Shown here in pieces: positions 1 to 12,152 of a DNA stretch of 44,487 bases; within the stretch, counting starts at the first letter, position 1; each line of letters begins with the position of its first letter. The position numbers and the translations under genes are program-made. This stretch comes from Candidatus Nanopelagicales bacterium (lineage in GTDB: Bacteria > Actinomycetota > Actinomycetes > S36-B12 > CAIYMF01), in NCBI GenBank assembly GCA_025456015.1, contig JALOLK010000010.1, positions 1 through 44,487 of the forward strand, in the 5' to 3' direction. The notes under the pieces were generated by a model. The model saw only the letters and a program-made list of their open reading frames with translations. It ran no database searches and was not told the origin of the DNA.

Positions 1-59
1 AAGTCGAAGAGCGCGATGCGGATGTCCCCGCGGTTGGTGTGCAGCACGGCCGTGGTCAT
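1..59 (-). CDS. ppiA: Peptidyl-prolyl cis-trans isomerase, cyclophilin type (5' end only)
   Basis: Nineteen codons are visible, starting MTTAVLHTNRGDIRIALFD, and the gene runs off the left edge. This start is typical of the cytoplasmic actinobacterial cyclophilin, which interconverts cis and trans Xaa-Pro bonds during folding. The catalytic core is outside the window, so the call rests on the N-terminal strand pattern and on position. In mycobacteria ppiA also lies just beyond gyrA, a DUF3566 gene and the Ile and Ala tRNAs. The ATG at 59-57 has no strong ribosome binding site. Confidence 0.8.
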   Translation of the reverse strand, partial: MTTAVLHTNRGDIRIALFD

Positions 60-115
60 GGCGCCTGATCCTGCCACATCGTGGGGTGGCCGGCCGGCCG
101 CGCTCCACAGCACAG

Positions 116-155
116 ATGCCGATGCCCCCGGGGAACAGCCCGGGGGCATCGGCAT
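116..155 (-). terminator. Hairpin terminator after tRNA-Ala
   Basis: A perfect 17-bp inverted repeat (116-132 with 139-155) encloses a 6-nt loop, directly 3' of the tRNA-Ala gene as read on the minus strand. There is no T-run, which is common for hairpin terminators of high-GC actinobacteria. It also separates the tRNA from ppiA. Confidence 0.75.
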
Positions 156-158
156 GTG

Positions 159-231
159 TGGAGACGAGGGGACTTGAACCCCTAACCCCCGCCTTGCAAA
201 GGCGGTGCTCTGCCAGTTGAGCTACGTCCCC
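159..231 (-). tRNA. tRNA-Ala (anticodon TGC)
   Basis: A 73-nt cloverleaf reads 5' GGGGACG on the minus strand from 231. The acceptor stem closes with CGTCTCC plus discriminator A at 159. The D-arm holds AGCTCAACTGGCAGAGC, the anticodon loop is CTTTGCAAG with TGC, and the T-arm contains GGTTCAAGTCC. The 3' CCA is not encoded. It lies with tRNA-Ile downstream of gyrA, as in many actinobacteria. Confidence 0.97.
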
Positions 232-254
232 GTCGACTGGTGCGACGCCGCGTG

Positions 255-383
255 CTAGCGCAGGTCGGGCGCCGCCGTGGCCTCGTTCCAGAGGTCGCGC
301 TCCTGCTGCGCCTCGGTCACCTTGCTGTAGGCGACGTACCCGGCAGCTGCGAGTGCGGCGAGGACGAGCAGCTTCTTGAGCAT
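255..383 (-). CDS. DLW-39 family small membrane protein
   Basis: This is a 42-residue protein whose first half, MLKKLLVLAALAAAGYVAY, is a single hydrophobic segment. The second half is polar and carries the Asp-Leu-Trp triplet (in QERDLWNEA) that names the DLW-39 family, a small actinobacterial family found next to these tRNAs. Its function is unknown. The start at 383 was chosen because the minus-strand motif GGAGGTGG sits just upstream; an in-frame extension to 452 would run into tRNA-Ile. The short C-terminal tail probably faces the cytoplasm or the cell wall, but topology is not resolved. Confidence 0.85.
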   Translation of the reverse strand: MLKKLLVLAALAAAGYVAYSKVTEAQQERDLWNEATAAPDLR

Positions 384-428
384 GGCCACCTCCGGGGGCT
401 CTGGTCGCCCCCGAGGGGGCGTGCGACG

Positions 429-502
429 TGGGCCTAAGTGGACTTGAACCACTGACCTCTTCCTTATCAGGGAAGCGCTCTAACCGTCTGAGCTATAGGC
501 CC
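429..502 (-). tRNA. tRNA-Ile (anticodon GAT)
   Basis: A 74-nt cloverleaf runs from GGGCCTA at 502 to TAGGCCC plus discriminator A at 429 (minus-strand reading). The anticodon loop reads CCTGATAAG with GAT, and the T-arm is GGTTCAAGTCC. It lies between the DUF3566 gene and the DLW-39 gene. Confidence 0.97.
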
Positions 503-566
503 TTGGGTGCTGCCGCACCGGCGGCACAGCCTACCCCAGCCCCGGACGGGCCCAAAACCGCCCGAC

Positions 567-1370
567 CTACAGGTCGTCCTCGGACAGCGTGAGCTCCAGG
601 CCCCCGCCGATGCCCACCGCGAGGTTGTAGAGGAAGGCGAACAACGTCGCCAGGGCGGTGAGCAGGACGGTCTCGACGCCAGCCACCACCAGCGCCACGC
701 CCATGACCCGGCCGAAGTCGAGGAAGCCCGTGAGGCTGGCCCCGCTCTCGCCACCGACGTCCGTCGCGGTGCGGGTGATGGCGTCGAGCACGCCGGCGGA
801 GTCCAGGGCGAACCAGAGGGTGGCCGCGGCCACCAGCAGGACCACGGCCAGCGCCATCGCGAGCAGGAACGCCTGCTTCATCACCGACCAGGGATCGATG
901 TGCGTGAGGTAGACGCGCGCCGAGCGCGGCCCCGTGGTGGGCTGCACGACCGATCGCGCGATCCGGGCCGCCTCGGTGCGGGGCGGCGGGCTCGCCGGTG
1001 CGGCCTGCGGCTGGGGCACGTACTGCGGCTGGGCCTGGACCGGGGCCACGGCGGGCTGGGCCGGGGCGGGGGGCGCCTGCTGGGCGGCGACCGTCGCGGC
1101 GGCGGCGACGCCGGCTGCCGCGCCCGCGGCCGCCGCTGGTGCACCACCGTTGGAGGGGGCCGGGCCGTCGGGGGTGGCCTGCCCCGGGTCGGCGGCCGGC
1201 GGCACGGGGGCCTGCGGGCGGGGGGGCGTGGAGCCCGATCCCGGGGCGACCGGGGGGATCAGGACGCTGGGCCGGGGACGCTGCGAGGTCGTCGACTCGG
1301 TCATGCGCGCGGCAGGGCCGGGCCGGCCCACGGCGCGGTCAGCGCCCGGCTGTCCCTGCACGTGCTCCAT
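567..1370 (-). CDS. DUF3566 domain transmembrane protein
   Basis: The protein is 267 aa. Its first roughly 150 residues are low-complexity Pro/Ala/Gln-rich and probably disordered. The C-terminal part starts near SARVYLTHIDPWSVMKQA and holds two hydrophobic helices (around AFLLAMALAVVLLVAAATL and VMGVALVVAGVETVLLTAL). This matches DUF3566, the family of mycobacterial Rv0007, which follows gyrA in the same way. Its role is unknown; a link to cell division or envelope proteins has been proposed for the family. The start at 1370 has GGAG five bases upstream. A second possible start is the ATG at 1304, giving an N-terminus MTESTTSQRPRP, but it lacks such a site. About 138 bp separate it from gyrA, where nothing further was seen. 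Confidence 0.85.
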   Translation of the reverse strand: MEHVQGQPGADRAVGRPGPAARMTESTTSQRPRPSVLIPPVAPGSGSTPPRPQAPVPPAADPGQATPDGPAPSNGGAPAAAAGAAAGVAAAATVAAQQAPPAPAQPAVAPVQAQPQYVPQPQAAPASPPPRTEAARIARSVVQPTTGPRSARVYLTHIDPWSVMKQAFLLAMALAVVLLVAAATLWFALDSAGVLDAITRTATDVGGESGASLTGFLDFGRVMGVALVVAGVETVLLTALATLFAFLYNLAVGIGGGLELTLSEDDL

Positions 1371-1508
1371 GTGCGCTCCGATCCATGGCCGCGGCAGCGC
1401 GGCCGCTGACCCCGATGGTACCCCGCTGGCTGCGGACTGCCCGGAGCCCCGAGCACGCGGCTGCGGCCAGCGCGCCCGCTCGGGCCCCGGGAGGCGCCGA
1501 CGCCGCCC

Positions 1509-4135
<2,627 letters not shown>

Positions 4136-4136
<1 letters not shown>

Positions 4137-6100
4137 CAGATGTCCAGGAACCTCACGTCGCGGGCGTTGCGCTGGATGAACGAGCGTCGGCTCTCGACGT
4201 CCTCGCCCATCAGCGTCATGAACAGCTCATCGGCCTGGGCGGCGTCGTCGAGGGTCACCCGCAGCAGCACGCGCTCGGCCGGGTTCATCGTGGTGTCGCG
4301 CAGCTCCTGCCAGTTCATCTCGCCGAGGCCCTTGTACCGCTGGACGGCCTCCTCCTTGGGCAGGCGCAGGCCGGCGGCCATCCCGGCCTCCACGAGCGCG
4401 TCGCGCTCCCGGTCGGAGTAGGCGTACTGCGGCGCGTGCTTGACCCACTTGAGCTTGAACAGCGGGGGCTGTCCCAGGTACACGTGGCCGTGCTCGATGA
4501 GCGGGCGCATGTACCGGAACAGCAGGGTCAGCAGCAGCGTGCGGATGTGCTGGCCGTCCACGTCGGCGTCGGCCATGAGCACGAGCTTGTGGTAGCGCAG
4601 CTTCGCCTCGTCGAAGTCGTCCTGGACCCCGGCGCCCATCGCCGAGATGAGGGCCTGCACCTCGTTGTTCTGCAGCACCTTGTCGATGCGCGCCTTCTCG
4701 ACGTTGAGGATCTTGCCGCGGATCGGCAGGATCGCCTGGGTGCGCGGGTCGCGCGCCTGGCGTGCCGAGCCACCGGCCGAGTCGCCCTCCACCACGAACA
4801 GCTCGCACTCCTCGGGCTCGCGGCTCGAGCAGTCGATGAGCTTGCCGGGCAGGCCCCCGCCCCCGAGCAGGCCCTTGCGGTTGCGGGCCAGGTCGCGGGC
4901 CTTGCGTGCGGCCATCCGCGCGTGACTGGCCGAGACCGCCTTGCGTGCGATCTCCCGGCCCTCGCCCGGGTTGGCCTCGAACCACGCGCCGAGCTGGTCG
5001 AACACCACCGACTGCACGACGGTCTTGGCCTCGGTGTTGCCCAGCTTCGTCTTGGTCTGGCCCTCGAACTGGGGCTCGCGCAGCTTCACGCTCACGATCG
5101 CGGTGAGGCCCTCGCGGATGTCCTCGCCGGCCAGGTTGGCGTCCTTGTCCTTGAGGATGTTCCACGTGCGCGCGAACCGGTTGACCAAGTTGGTCAGCGC
5201 CGCACGGAAGCCCTCCTCGTGGGTGCCACCCTCGGTGGTGTTGATCGTGTTGGCGAACGTGTAGACGCTCTCGGTGAAGCCGGCGTTCCACTGCATGGCG
5301 ATCTCCGCCGAGATGCCCTTGTCCGTGTCCTCGGCACCGAACTCGATGACGTTCGGGTGCGCGGGGCCGCGCTTGGCGTTGAGGTGGCGCACGAAGTCGG
5401 CGATGCCGCCCTCGTAGTGGTAGGTGACCGAGCGCGGGCCGGCCTCCTCCTCCTCCACGATCTCGTCCTCGGGCAGCTCGCGGGTGCGCTCGTCGGTCAG
5501 GGACAGGGTGAGGCCGCGATTGAGGAAGGCCATCTCCTGGAAGCGCCGCGACAGCGTCTCGAAGTCGTAGTGGGTGGTCTCGAAGATGGCGTCGTCGGCC
5601 CAGAAGCTCACGACCGTGCCGGTGTCCTGGGTCGGCTCGTCCTTGGACAGCGCGGCCTGGGGCACCCCGTGGGCGTAGGCCTGGCGCCAGACGTGGTCCT
5701 CGCGGCGCACCTCGACCTCCAGGCGGGTGGACAGGGCGTTCACCACCGAGACGCCGACCCCGTGCAGGCCGCCGGAGACCGCATAGCCGCCACCGCCGAA
5801 CTTGCCGCCCGCATGCAGCACCGTGAGCACGACCTCGACCCCGGGCTTGCCCTCGCTGGCGACGATGTCGACCGGGATCCCGCGGCCGTTGTCCACGACG
5901 CGCACGCCGCCGTCGGCGAGCAGGGTCACCTCGATGTGGTCGCAGTAGCCGGCCAGCGCCTCGTCCACGGAGTTGTCCACCACCTCGTAGACCAGGTGGT
6001 GCAGGCCACGCTCGCCCGTCGAGCCGATGTACATGCCGGGACGCTTGCGGACCGCGTCGAGGCCCTCGAGGACCGTGATGGCACTCGCGTCGTAGGACAC
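4136..6100 (-). CDS. gyrB: DNA gyrase subunit B
   Basis: This is the ATPase subunit of gyrase, 654 aa. The GHKL ATP-binding fold shows DNGRGIPVD near residues 70-78 and [15 protein letters not shown] further on. The TOPRIM domain shows EGDSAGGSA near residue 436 and the metal-binding DADVDGQHI near residue 511. The start chosen is GTG at 6100, giving [14 protein letters not shown], because AGGAG lies six bases upstream (6107-6111). A longer in-frame start at 6130 has no such site. The gene heads a two-gene unit with gyrA. The 245-bp region before it holds a perfect DnaA box. Confidence 0.98.
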
Positions 6101-6241
6101 GCTGGACTCCTGCCTGCTGGTGTGCTGCACCCCGGCACGCGACCCAGGCGTGTCGATGCGACGACCGGCAGGTCATCGCCGGGGGACTGCCGCGACGGAC
6201 TGCTGCGGATCCTACCGTGCAGCAGGGCACCGCACCGCGGA

Positions 6242-6250
6242 TTGTCCACA
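6242..6250 (+). promoter_or_regulatory. Perfect DnaA box upstream of gyrB
   Basis: The sequence TTGTCCACA at 6242-6250 matches the high-GC actinobacterial DnaA box exactly. It lies in the 245-bp interval between the dciA stop and the gyrB start, about 140 bp before gyrB. Whether DnaA regulates gyrB or is merely titrated here cannot be told from sequence. Apart from this site nothing else was recognised in the interval 6101-6345. Confidence 0.6.
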
Positions 6251-6345
6251 GCCACGACGCGTCCTGCCGGCCGCGACCGGCCGACCCGATCCCCCCCACG
6301 CGCGCCGAGGTGCGACCCGCCAGCGGGGCTGCTGGGTGGCGTGGC

Positions 6346-6972
6346 TCAGCCGTAGGTGTCGCGAGGACCCCGGCCCCGCACGCGCAGCCGTCCCCGGGTC
6401 CGCGGCGGTGCCGGTCCCACGACCTTGATGTCACGCACGACGCCGGCGCCCACGTGCGCGTCCAGGGCCGTGCGCAGGACCGGCATCATGAGGCGCAGCT
6501 GCTCGGCCCACGCGGTCGAGGAGGTGCGCACCACGAGCTGGCCGGTCTGCGGGTCCCAGGACTCCGGCGTCGCATGCTCGGCGTTGGCCGGCCCGACGAT
6601 CTGCGGCCACAGCCCATGGATCGAGCCGGCGTCCAGGGCCCGGCGCCACCCCTGCTCGGCGACGAGGGCGTCCCAGGCCCCCGCCAGCGGGGTGGGGTCC
6701 CGGTCGTCGGGCCCGGGCCCGGAGAAGGAGCCCGGGGCACGGCGAGCGCGGGCACGCCCACGGACCCCCTGCGGTGGGCGGGCCGCCCCCGGGCCCGGGC
6801 TGGTCCCGGCCGCCCGAGCAGCCGCGCGGACCCGCGACAGGACCGCGCGGGCGGCGTCAGGGACCGGCGGGGCCTGCACCGCGGGGCCGTCGACCGCCGC
6901 CTCGGTGGCCCCCGGCCCCGGCACGGCGCCGGGACCGGCACGGCCGGGGGCGTCCCGCTGCGCCCCGGTCAC
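6346..6972 (-). CDS. dciA: DciA-like protein (DUF721), replicative helicase loader/operator
   Basis: The protein is 208 aa. The N-terminal half is rich in Pro, Gly and Arg and looks disordered. The C-terminal half, from about residue 98 ([18 protein letters not shown]) to residue 190, has the DUF721 pattern, with [21 protein letters not shown] and [18 protein letters not shown]. DciA is the ancestral bacterial factor that helps load DnaB helicase, used where DnaC and DnaI are absent. The gene starts at a GTG that overlaps the recF stop by four bases (GTGA), so it is translationally coupled to recF. The dnaN-recF-DUF721-gyrB order is standard for actinobacteria. Confidence 0.9.
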   Translation of the reverse strand: MTGAQRDAPGRAGPGAVPGPGATEAAVDGPAVQAPPVPDAARAVLSRVRAAARAAGTSPGPGAARPPQGVRGRARARRAPGSFSGPGPDDRDPTPLAGAWDALVAEQGWRRALDAGSIHGLWPQIVGPANAEHATPESWDPQTGQLVVRTSSTAWAEQLRLMMPVLRTALDAHVGAGVVRDIKVVGPAPPRTRGRLRVRGRGPRDTYG

Positions 6973-8156
6973 GCTGCCCCCACCGTGCCCTGACCCACGG
7001 ACACGATGCGCCCGGCCAGGGCGGCCGGGACGTCCTCGGCCACGGCCGCGGTCACGAGCACCTGCTCGACGCCGGCCACCAGGCCGGCGAGGCGCTCGCG
7101 CCGGCCCGTGTCCAGCTCGGCGAACACGTCGTCGAGCACGAGCACCGGGTCCCCTCCGGTGCCCACATCAGCCCGCAGCAGGTCATAGGACGCCAGGCGC
7201 AGGGCCAGGGCCATCGACCAGGACTCCCCGTGCGAGGCGTACCCCCGCAGCGGCAGGTCGTGCAGGGACAGCACCACCTCGTCGCGATGCGGGCCGACCA
7301 GCGTGATGCCCCTGGCGAACTCCTCGTCCCGGCGCTGTGCCAGGGCTTCGCGCAGCGCCGCGCCGACCTGGCCGCGGTCGGGCAGGTCCGCTGGGGCGGG
7401 CGCTGGCCCGCCGTGCGCCGGGGCCGGCCCGACACCCGGCACGCCACAGGCGTAGGCCACGCCCACGCGCGGCTCCCGGTCCTCGGGGGCGACTGCTCGG
7501 TAGTGCACGTCGACGGGGCCGGCCAGGCGCGCCACGAGGTGGGCGCGCGCCACGACCAGCTCGGCGCCGAGGCCGACCAGCTGGTCATCCCAGACCGACA
7601 GCGTCTGCTCCGCGGCCGCCCGGGCGCGCTGGCCACCCCCGCGCAGGGCGCCGGCCGACTTCAGCAGCGCGTTGCGCTGGCGCAGCACCCGCTCGAGGTC
7701 GGTGAGCACCCCGTCGTACCTGGGGGCCAGGGACACCAGCAGGTCATCGAGGAAGGCCCGCCGCTCCCCCGGGTCACCCTTGACCAGGGACAGGTCCTCG
7801 GGACAGAACAGCACGCGGGCCACGTGACCCAGGGCGTCGCGCTGGCGCGGCACGGGAGCGCGGTTGACCCGGGCCCGGTTGGCCCGGCCCGGGGTGATCT
7901 CGAGCTCGACGAGCACCGGGCGCCCTGCGCGCACCACCTCGACGCGCACGACCGCCTGGGCCGCGCCGACCCTCACCAGCGGAGCGTCCGTGGCCACCCG
8001 GTGCGACCGGCCGGTCGCGGCGTAGCCGATCGCCTCCACCAGGTTGGTCTTGCCCTGCCCGTTGGGCCCCAGCAGCGTGGTCACCCCCGGCCCGAGGTCG
8101 AGCTCGACCTGCGCGTAGGAGCGGAAGTCGACCAGGCCGAGGTGCGTGACGTGCAC
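6969..8156 (-). CDS. recF: DNA replication and repair protein RecF
   Basis: RecF is an SMC-like ATPase that guides RecA loading at single-stranded gaps. This copy is 395 aa. Walker A is GPNGQGKTN near residues 29-37. The signature region reads [14 protein letters not shown], and Walker B is [13 protein letters not shown]. The start chosen is GTG at 8156, giving [14 protein letters not shown], which matches the typical RecF N-terminus; the reading frame stays open to 8393 but that stretch overlaps dnaN. It lies 29 bp after dnaN and overlaps dciA by four bases. No clear Shine-Dalgarno sequence is seen, so translation may depend on coupling. Confidence 0.95.
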   Translation of the reverse strand: MHVTHLGLVDFRSYAQVELDLGPGVTTLLGPNGQGKTNLVEAIGYAATGRSHRVATDAPLVRVGAAQAVVRVEVVRAGRPVLVELEITPGRANRARVNRAPVPRQRDALGHVARVLFCPEDLSLVKGDPGERRAFLDDLLVSLAPRYDGVLTDLERVLRQRNALLKSAGALRGGGQRARAAAEQTLSVWDDQLVGLGAELVVARAHLVARLAGPVDVHYRAVAPEDREPRVGVAYACGVPGVGPAPAHGGPAPAPADLPDRGQVGAALREALAQRRDEEFARGITLVGPHRDEVVLSLHDLPLRGYASHGESWSMALALRLASYDLLRADVGTGGDPVLVLDDVFAELDTGRRERLAGLVAGVEQVLVTAAVAEDVPAALAGRIVSVGQGTVGAA

Positions 8157-8185
8157 GGGCGCCGGGCGCGCGCTGGTGGGCTGCC

Positions 8186-9328
8186 TCAGGCGGGCAGCCG
8201 CACCGGCATCAGCAGGTAGAGGTAGTCGTCGGCCGCGTCCGCGTCGAAGCTGGCCGCACCCGTGAGGACGGCCGGCTTGTTCGGGTTCGTGAAGGCCATG
8301 TTCGTCACCGGCTGGTTGATGGCCGTGAGGCCCTCGAGCAGGTAGGTGGGGTTGAACGCGATCCGCTCCATGGGCGCACCGGTCACCGTGCACTCGATGG
8401 CGTCCAGGCCGATCGCGTCGTCGCCCGTGCCAGCCTCGAGCACGACCTCCGACCCGCTGAAGAGCATCTTCACCGCCGACGAGCGCTCGGCGACGAGGGC
8501 CACGCGCTTGACGGCCTCGGTCAGGGCCGCGGTCTCGACGCGGGCCACGGTCGGGGACTCGGTCGGCAGCAACGACCGGTACTTCGGGAAGTCGCCCTCG
8601 AGCAGCCGCGTCGTGGTCCGCCGTTCGAGGCCCTCGATCCCGAGCAGGCCCTCGCCCATGCTGGCCGAGCCGAACGCCAGGTGGACCTCGTCGGCGTGCG
8701 CCAGGGCCTTGGCCGTGTCAGCGAGGGTGCGGGCCGGGACCAGCGCAGCGGCGGTGAACGAGGGGTCCCCCGGGGTCCAGCGCAGCGTGCGCACGGCCAG
8801 GCGGTACCGGTCGGTGGCTGCCAGGGTCACCTGGTCACCGTCGACCTCGATGCGCACGCCGGTCAGGAACGGCAGCGCGTCGTCGCGCCCCGCGGCCACG
8901 GCGACCTGCGCGACCGCGCCGGCCAGCACCGTCCCGGGCACGCTGCCGCTGGGCTCGGGCATGGGCGGCAGCGGGGGGTACTCCTCGACCGGCAGGGTCG
9001 GCAGCTCGAACGAGGCGCGACCGCAACGCACGCGCAGCCGCGTGCCCTCGGTCTCCACGTCGACGGGCTGCTGGGGCAGCGCTCGCGCGATGTCGACCAG
9101 CAACCGGCCGTTCACGAGGGCCACCCCGGGCGCGGCCACGTCGGCGATCGCCTCCACGCGGCCGGAGACCTCGTAGTCGTAGCTGGCGATGGACAGCCGC
9201 GAGTCGGCACCCTCGAGGGCCTCGAGGCGCAGCCCGGAGAGCATGGGCAGCGCCGGCCTGGCCGGTACGGTCCGCCCGGCCCACTGCACGGCATCGGCGA
9301 ACGTCTCACGGTCGATGCGGAACTTCAC
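8186..9328 (-). CDS. dnaN: DNA polymerase III sliding clamp, beta subunit
   Basis: DnaN forms the ring-shaped dimer that tethers polymerase III to DNA and recruits many partner proteins. At 380 aa it has the family's usual length. It begins [37 protein letters not shown], the usual first clamp domain. The ending [12 protein letters not shown] is the typical C-terminus, and this region forms the peptide-binding pocket. The GTG start at 9328 has AGGAGGGG just upstream. The long space on its 5' side, toward dnaA, is the likely origin region. Confidence 0.98.
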   Translation of the reverse strand: MKFRIDRETFADAVQWAGRTVPARPALPMLSGLRLEALEGADSRLSIASYDYEVSGRVEAIADVAAPGVALVNGRLLVDIARALPQQPVDVETEGTRLRVRCGRASFELPTLPVEEYPPLPPMPEPSGSVPGTVLAGAVAQVAVAAGRDDALPFLTGVRIEVDGDQVTLAATDRYRLAVRTLRWTPGDPSFTAAALVPARTLADTAKALAHADEVHLAFGSASMGEGLLGIEGLERRTTTRLLEGDFPKYRSLLPTESPTVARVETAALTEAVKRVALVAERSSAVKMLFSGSEVVLEAGTGDDAIGLDAIECTVTGAPMERIAFNPTYLLEGLTAINQPVTNMAFTNPNKPAVLTGAASFDADAADDYLYLLMPVRLPA

Positions 9329-9850
9329 TGCCCCTCCTGGGTGCCCTGGTCGGGGGCCACCCTACGGCCTGCCCCTGACGCTGGGGCTGACGGACACCGG
9401 CGCGTGACCGGGTCGCGTCTCGAGCGCGGAGGGTGTCCACAGGGGATCGCCGCAGGGGTGGCGGTTCGGGATCCCTCTCCTGATGTCCTTCTCGTCTTCG
9501 TCATCGGTCCTGTGGATCCTGTGGACCATGGCCATCGGGGCAGGTCGGCCCGCGTGTCCGCGCCCACAGCCCCTGTGGGTGCAGCTGGGTCGGACCCGTG
9601 TGATTCGTGGACGACCGGGGCTGTCCACCGATCGGCGGGCCAGGTGTCCCCAGGTGCTCGGTGACGACCGGGGACGACACGCTGGTGGCGTCCACGCGCC
9701 GTCCACAGCGCCCTGGGGTCGATCCGCGGTGGCAGCGCCGGGCAGGCTCGGGGCAGGCAGGAGCCCTCGGGGGCTCGGGGTCGGTGCGGTGACGGTGGGG
9801 ACACCCCCACCAGGCACGATCGCGGCTGGGCCCTGGGACACGGACCAGGG
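9329..9850. other. Candidate replication origin (oriC) between dnaN and dnaA
   Basis: This 522-bp stretch has no credible gene. Several 9-mers resemble the DnaA box TTGTCCACA. On the plus strand they are gtgtccaca at 9433-9441 (8 of 9), ctgtccacc at 9621-9629 (7 of 9) and ccgtccaca at 9699-9707 (7 of 9). In the other orientation they are tgtggatcc at 9511-9519 (7 of 9), tgtggacca at 9520-9528 (8 of 9) and cgtggacga at 9606-9614 (7 of 9). The two at 9511-9528 are directly adjacent. The stretch around 9481-9515 is locally less GC-rich and could be the unwinding element. The dnaA-dnaN interval is the known oriC position in streptomycetes and mycobacteria. No box is a perfect match, so the call is positional plus moderate motif support. 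Confidence 0.6.
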
Positions 9851-11320
9851 TCAGTGGGCGGCCGCGGCCGAGGCGCGGATGCGCGCCGTGAGGTCCATGA
9901 CCGAGTTGTAGAGCGAGCGCCGCTCGGCCATGAGCTGGCGGATCTTGCGGTCGGCGTGCATGACCGTGGTGTGGTCGCGGCCGCCGAACAGCTCGCCGAT
10001 CTTGGGCAGGGACAGGTCGGTGAGCTCCCGGCACAGGTACATGGCGACCTGGCGGGCGGTCACCAGCGTGCGGGAGCGGGACTGCCCGGTGAGGTCGTCG
10101 ATGGTCACCGAGTAGAACTTCGCCGTCTCGAGCATGATCGCCGGGGCGGTGATCTCCGGGGTGGAGTCGGTCGGGATGACGTTGCGCAGGACCTCCTCGG
10201 CCAGGCCGAGGTCCACGGGCCGCTTGCTCAGGGAGGCGAAGGCGGTGACCCGGATCAGCGCCCCCTCGAGCTCGCGGATGTTCCGCGAGATCTTGCTCGC
10301 GATGTACTCGAGGACGTCGGCGGGCACCGAGATGCCCTCCTGGTCGGTCTTGCGGCGCAGGATGGCGATGCGGGTCTCGAGGTCGGGCGGCTGCACGTCG
10401 GTGGTCAGGCCCCAGCCGAACCGCGTCCGCATCCGGTCCTCGAAGTCCTTGAGCTTCGTCGGGGCGATGTCCGAGGTGATGACGATCTGCTTGGTGGCGT
10501 TGTGCAGCGTGTTGAACGTGTGGAAGAACTCCTCCTGCGTCTGCACCTTGCCCGACAGGAACTGGATGTCGTCGACGAGCAGGACGTCGACGTCGCGGTA
10601 GCGGCGCTGGAACTCGAGCGCGGCGTCGTCGCGGATCGAGTTGATGAACTCGTTGGTGAACTCCTCGCTGGACACGTAGCGGACCCGGGTGCCCGCGTAG
10701 AGCATCTGCGTGTAGTGGCCGATCGCGTGCAGCAGGTGGGTCTTGCCCAGCCCGGACTCGCCGTAGATGACCAGGGGGTTGTAGCTGCGCGCGGGCTGCT
10801 CGGCGACGGCGACCGCCGCCGCATGGGCGAACCGGTTGCTGGCCCCTGCGACGAAGGTGTCGAAGGTGTAGCGGGGGTTCAGCCGCGCGCTGTGCTCGGT
10901 GGCGCCCCGGCTCACCCGGGGCAGGCCGGTGCTCGGTCCGGCGGGGCCGCCGACCGCGGCCATGGGGGTGCCGCGCAGCGACGGCTGGGGAGCCGTGGCG
11001 TCGACATCGGCGTACGTCGCGTCGGCCCAGATGTCGGCGATGTCCTCGTCCACGTCGCCCAGGGACGGGTCGACGGTGACGGCCAGGGTCATGTCCCGCC
11101 CCAGCAGCATGCCCAGGGATCCCTCGATCGGCGGCCGCAGCCGGGACTCGAGGTACTCCTTGGCGAACGTGTTCGGTGCGGCCAGGACGGCCACGCTGCC
11201 GTAGACGTTCACCAGCTTGCTCAGCTGCAGGAACGCCCGATGCGAGCGGCTCAGCGCCTGATCATCGAGGGCGGTGATGACGCTGGCCCACAACTGCCCC
11301 GGATCCGCGCTGTCGTCCAA
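9851..11320 (-). CDS. dnaA: Chromosomal replication initiator protein DnaA
   Basis: DnaA is the AAA+ ATPase that binds DnaA boxes, opens oriC and recruits helicase. It is 489 aa from the chosen start. Domain I spans about residues 1-85 and is followed by a short linker. The AAA+ domain has Walker [12 protein letters not shown] near 188 and Walker B LLVDDIQF near 249. The domain IV DNA-binding signature [15 protein letters not shown] is near 451. The start is a TTG at 11320, because GGAGG lies six bases upstream (11327-11331) and it gives a normal DnaA N-terminus, [12 protein letters not shown] frame continuation to 12064 runs through rpmH and rnpA and is not real. A TTG start may help keep DnaA levels low. 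Confidence 0.97.
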   Translation of the reverse strand: MDDSADPGQLWASVITALDDQALSRSHRAFLQLSKLVNVYGSVAVLAAPNTFAKEYLESRLRPPIEGSLGMLLGRDMTLAVTVDPSLGDVDEDIADIWADATYADVDATAPQPSLRGTPMAAVGGPAGPSTGLPRVSRGATEHSARLNPRYTFDTFVAGASNRFAHAAAVAVAEQPARSYNPLVIYGESGLGKTHLLHAIGHYTQMLYAGTRVRYVSSEEFTNEFINSIRDDAALEFQRRYRDVDVLLVDDIQFLSGKVQTQEEFFHTFNTLHNATKQIVITSDIAPTKLKDFEDRMRTRFGWGLTTDVQPPDLETRIAILRRKTDQEGISVPADVLEYIASKISRNIRELEGALIRVTAFASLSKRPVDLGLAEEVLRNVIPTDSTPEITAPAIMLETAKFYSVTIDDLTGQSRSRTLVTARQVAMYLCRELTDLSLPKIGELFGGRDHTTVMHADRKIRQLMAERRSLYNSVMDLTARIRASAAAAH

Positions 11321-11411
11321 GGCAAACCTCCATGATGCGCAGCCCCTGCGGGGCGACGGGGTGTGGGCTGGGGGCGGAACGCTAACCGCCGGCCAAGCGA
11401 TGCGGCAAGAG

Positions 11412-11420
11412 TTTTCCACA
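11412..11420 (+). promoter_or_regulatory. DnaA-box-like site upstream of dnaA
   Basis: The sequence ttttccaca differs from TTGTCCACA at one position. It lies in the 282-bp dnaA-rpmH interval, about 90 bp before the dnaA start. DnaA autoregulation through such a site is common, but here it is inferred from a single near-match. Confidence 0.4.
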
Positions 11421-11484
11421 GGTTGGACGGCCCCCCGACCGCGGGGACGCCCAGCAGTGGAACGGTGACGCTGCGTGAGCGCGT

Positions 11485-11514
11485 TTGACCGGCTCCGGGG
11501 CCGCTGCGTACCCT
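11485..11514 (+). promoter_or_regulatory. Likely promoter of the rpmH-rnpA operon
   Basis: TTGACC at 11485-11490 and TACCCT at 11509-11514 are separated by 18 bp. This fits the actinobacterial housekeeping pattern (TTGAC and TAnnnT). The expected start of transcription is about 80 bp before rpmH. Confidence 0.6.
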
Positions 11515-11602
11515 TGCCCATCAGGAAGCGGTCGCCGGCGCGATCCCAGGGACGCCTGGGCGGACCCTTCGTCCGTGACTGCCACCCCGCGAGGATCCCG
11601 AC

Positions 11603-11737
11603 ATGAAGCGCACCTTCCAGCCGAACAACCGGCGCCGTGCCCGCACGCACGGCTTCCGTACCCGGATGAGCACCCGCGCTGGTCGGGCGGTCATCGCCGC
11701 GCGTCGCGGCAAGGGCCGCGCCCGCCTGTCGGCCTGA
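11603..11737 (+). CDS. rpmH: 50S ribosomal protein bL34
   Basis: This is a 44-residue, very basic protein of the large ribosomal subunit. It begins [18 protein letters not shown], then has [22 protein letters not shown], the invariant bL34 signature, and ends RARLSA. It is divergent from dnaA and is followed after 10 bp by rnpA, the nearly universal rpmH-rnpA pairing. Its small size does not weaken the call, because the family is highly conserved. Confidence 0.98.
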   Translation: MKRTFQPNNRRRARTHGFRTRMSTRAGRAVIAARRGKGRARLSA

Positions 11738-11747
11738 CGTCGCGCGC

Positions 11748-12152
11748 GTGCTGCCCCCGGCGCGCAGGATCCGGCGGTCGCAGGACTTCCGAGCGGTCAT
11801 GCGTGCGCGCCATCGTGGCGCCTGTCCCGTCCTCGTCGTGCATGTCGCTGCCCTGGCTCCCGGCGACGCTGCCACCCCCGACCACCCCCGCGGTCCCGCG
11901 CGTGCGGGCTTCATCGTCGGCCGGGCCGTCGGTGGATCGGTGCAGCGGCATCGGGTGACCCGTCGCCTGCGCCACCTCATGGCCGGGCACCTCGAGACGC
12001 TGCCCGACGGCCTCGGGGTCGTCGTGCGCGCGCTCCCGCCGGCCGTTGCCGCGGAGGGCGACACGCTCGCGACGGCGCTGAGCTCCTGCCTGGAGCGGGC
12101 GCTGCGCAGCCTGGGTCAACCGCCTGGGACACCCGCATGGGGTGCCCCATGA
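11748..12152 (+). CDS. rnpA: Ribonuclease P protein component
   Basis: This is the protein subunit of RNase P, which matures the 5' ends of tRNAs together with its catalytic RNA. It is 134 aa and starts at GTG 11748 ([24 protein letters not shown]). The basic RNA-binding segment is [22 protein letters not shown], the equivalent of the RNR motif, with His at the middle position here. The C-terminal 20 residues are Pro-rich and variable. Its stop overlaps the yidD start (ATGA), so the operon rpmH-rnpA-yidD-yidC is tightly packed. Confidence 0.95.
   Translation: MLPPARRIRRSQDFRAVMRARHRGACPVLVVHVAALAPGDAATPDHPRGPARAGFIVGRAVGGSVQRHRVTRRLRHLMAGHLETLPDGLGVVVRALPPAVAAEGDTLATALSSCLERALRSLGQPPGTPAWGAP

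Noticed and set aside
5158-5173. Second parS-like site inside gyrB
   Set aside because: Only the left half (TGTTCCACGTG) matches; the right half reads CGCGC instead of AAACA.
6101-6130. Ten-residue longer GyrB start at GTG 6130
   Set aside because: The GTG at 6100 has AGGAG at ideal spacing and matches typical GyrB length.
9483-9911. Plus-strand ORF in the dnaN-dnaA interval
   Set aside because: It lacks motifs and a ribosome binding site and runs into dnaA; the interval is better explained as oriC.
11321-12064. N-terminal extension of dnaA
   Set aside because: It runs antisense through rpmH and rnpA; the TTG at 11320 has a good ribosome binding site and a normal DnaA N-terminus.
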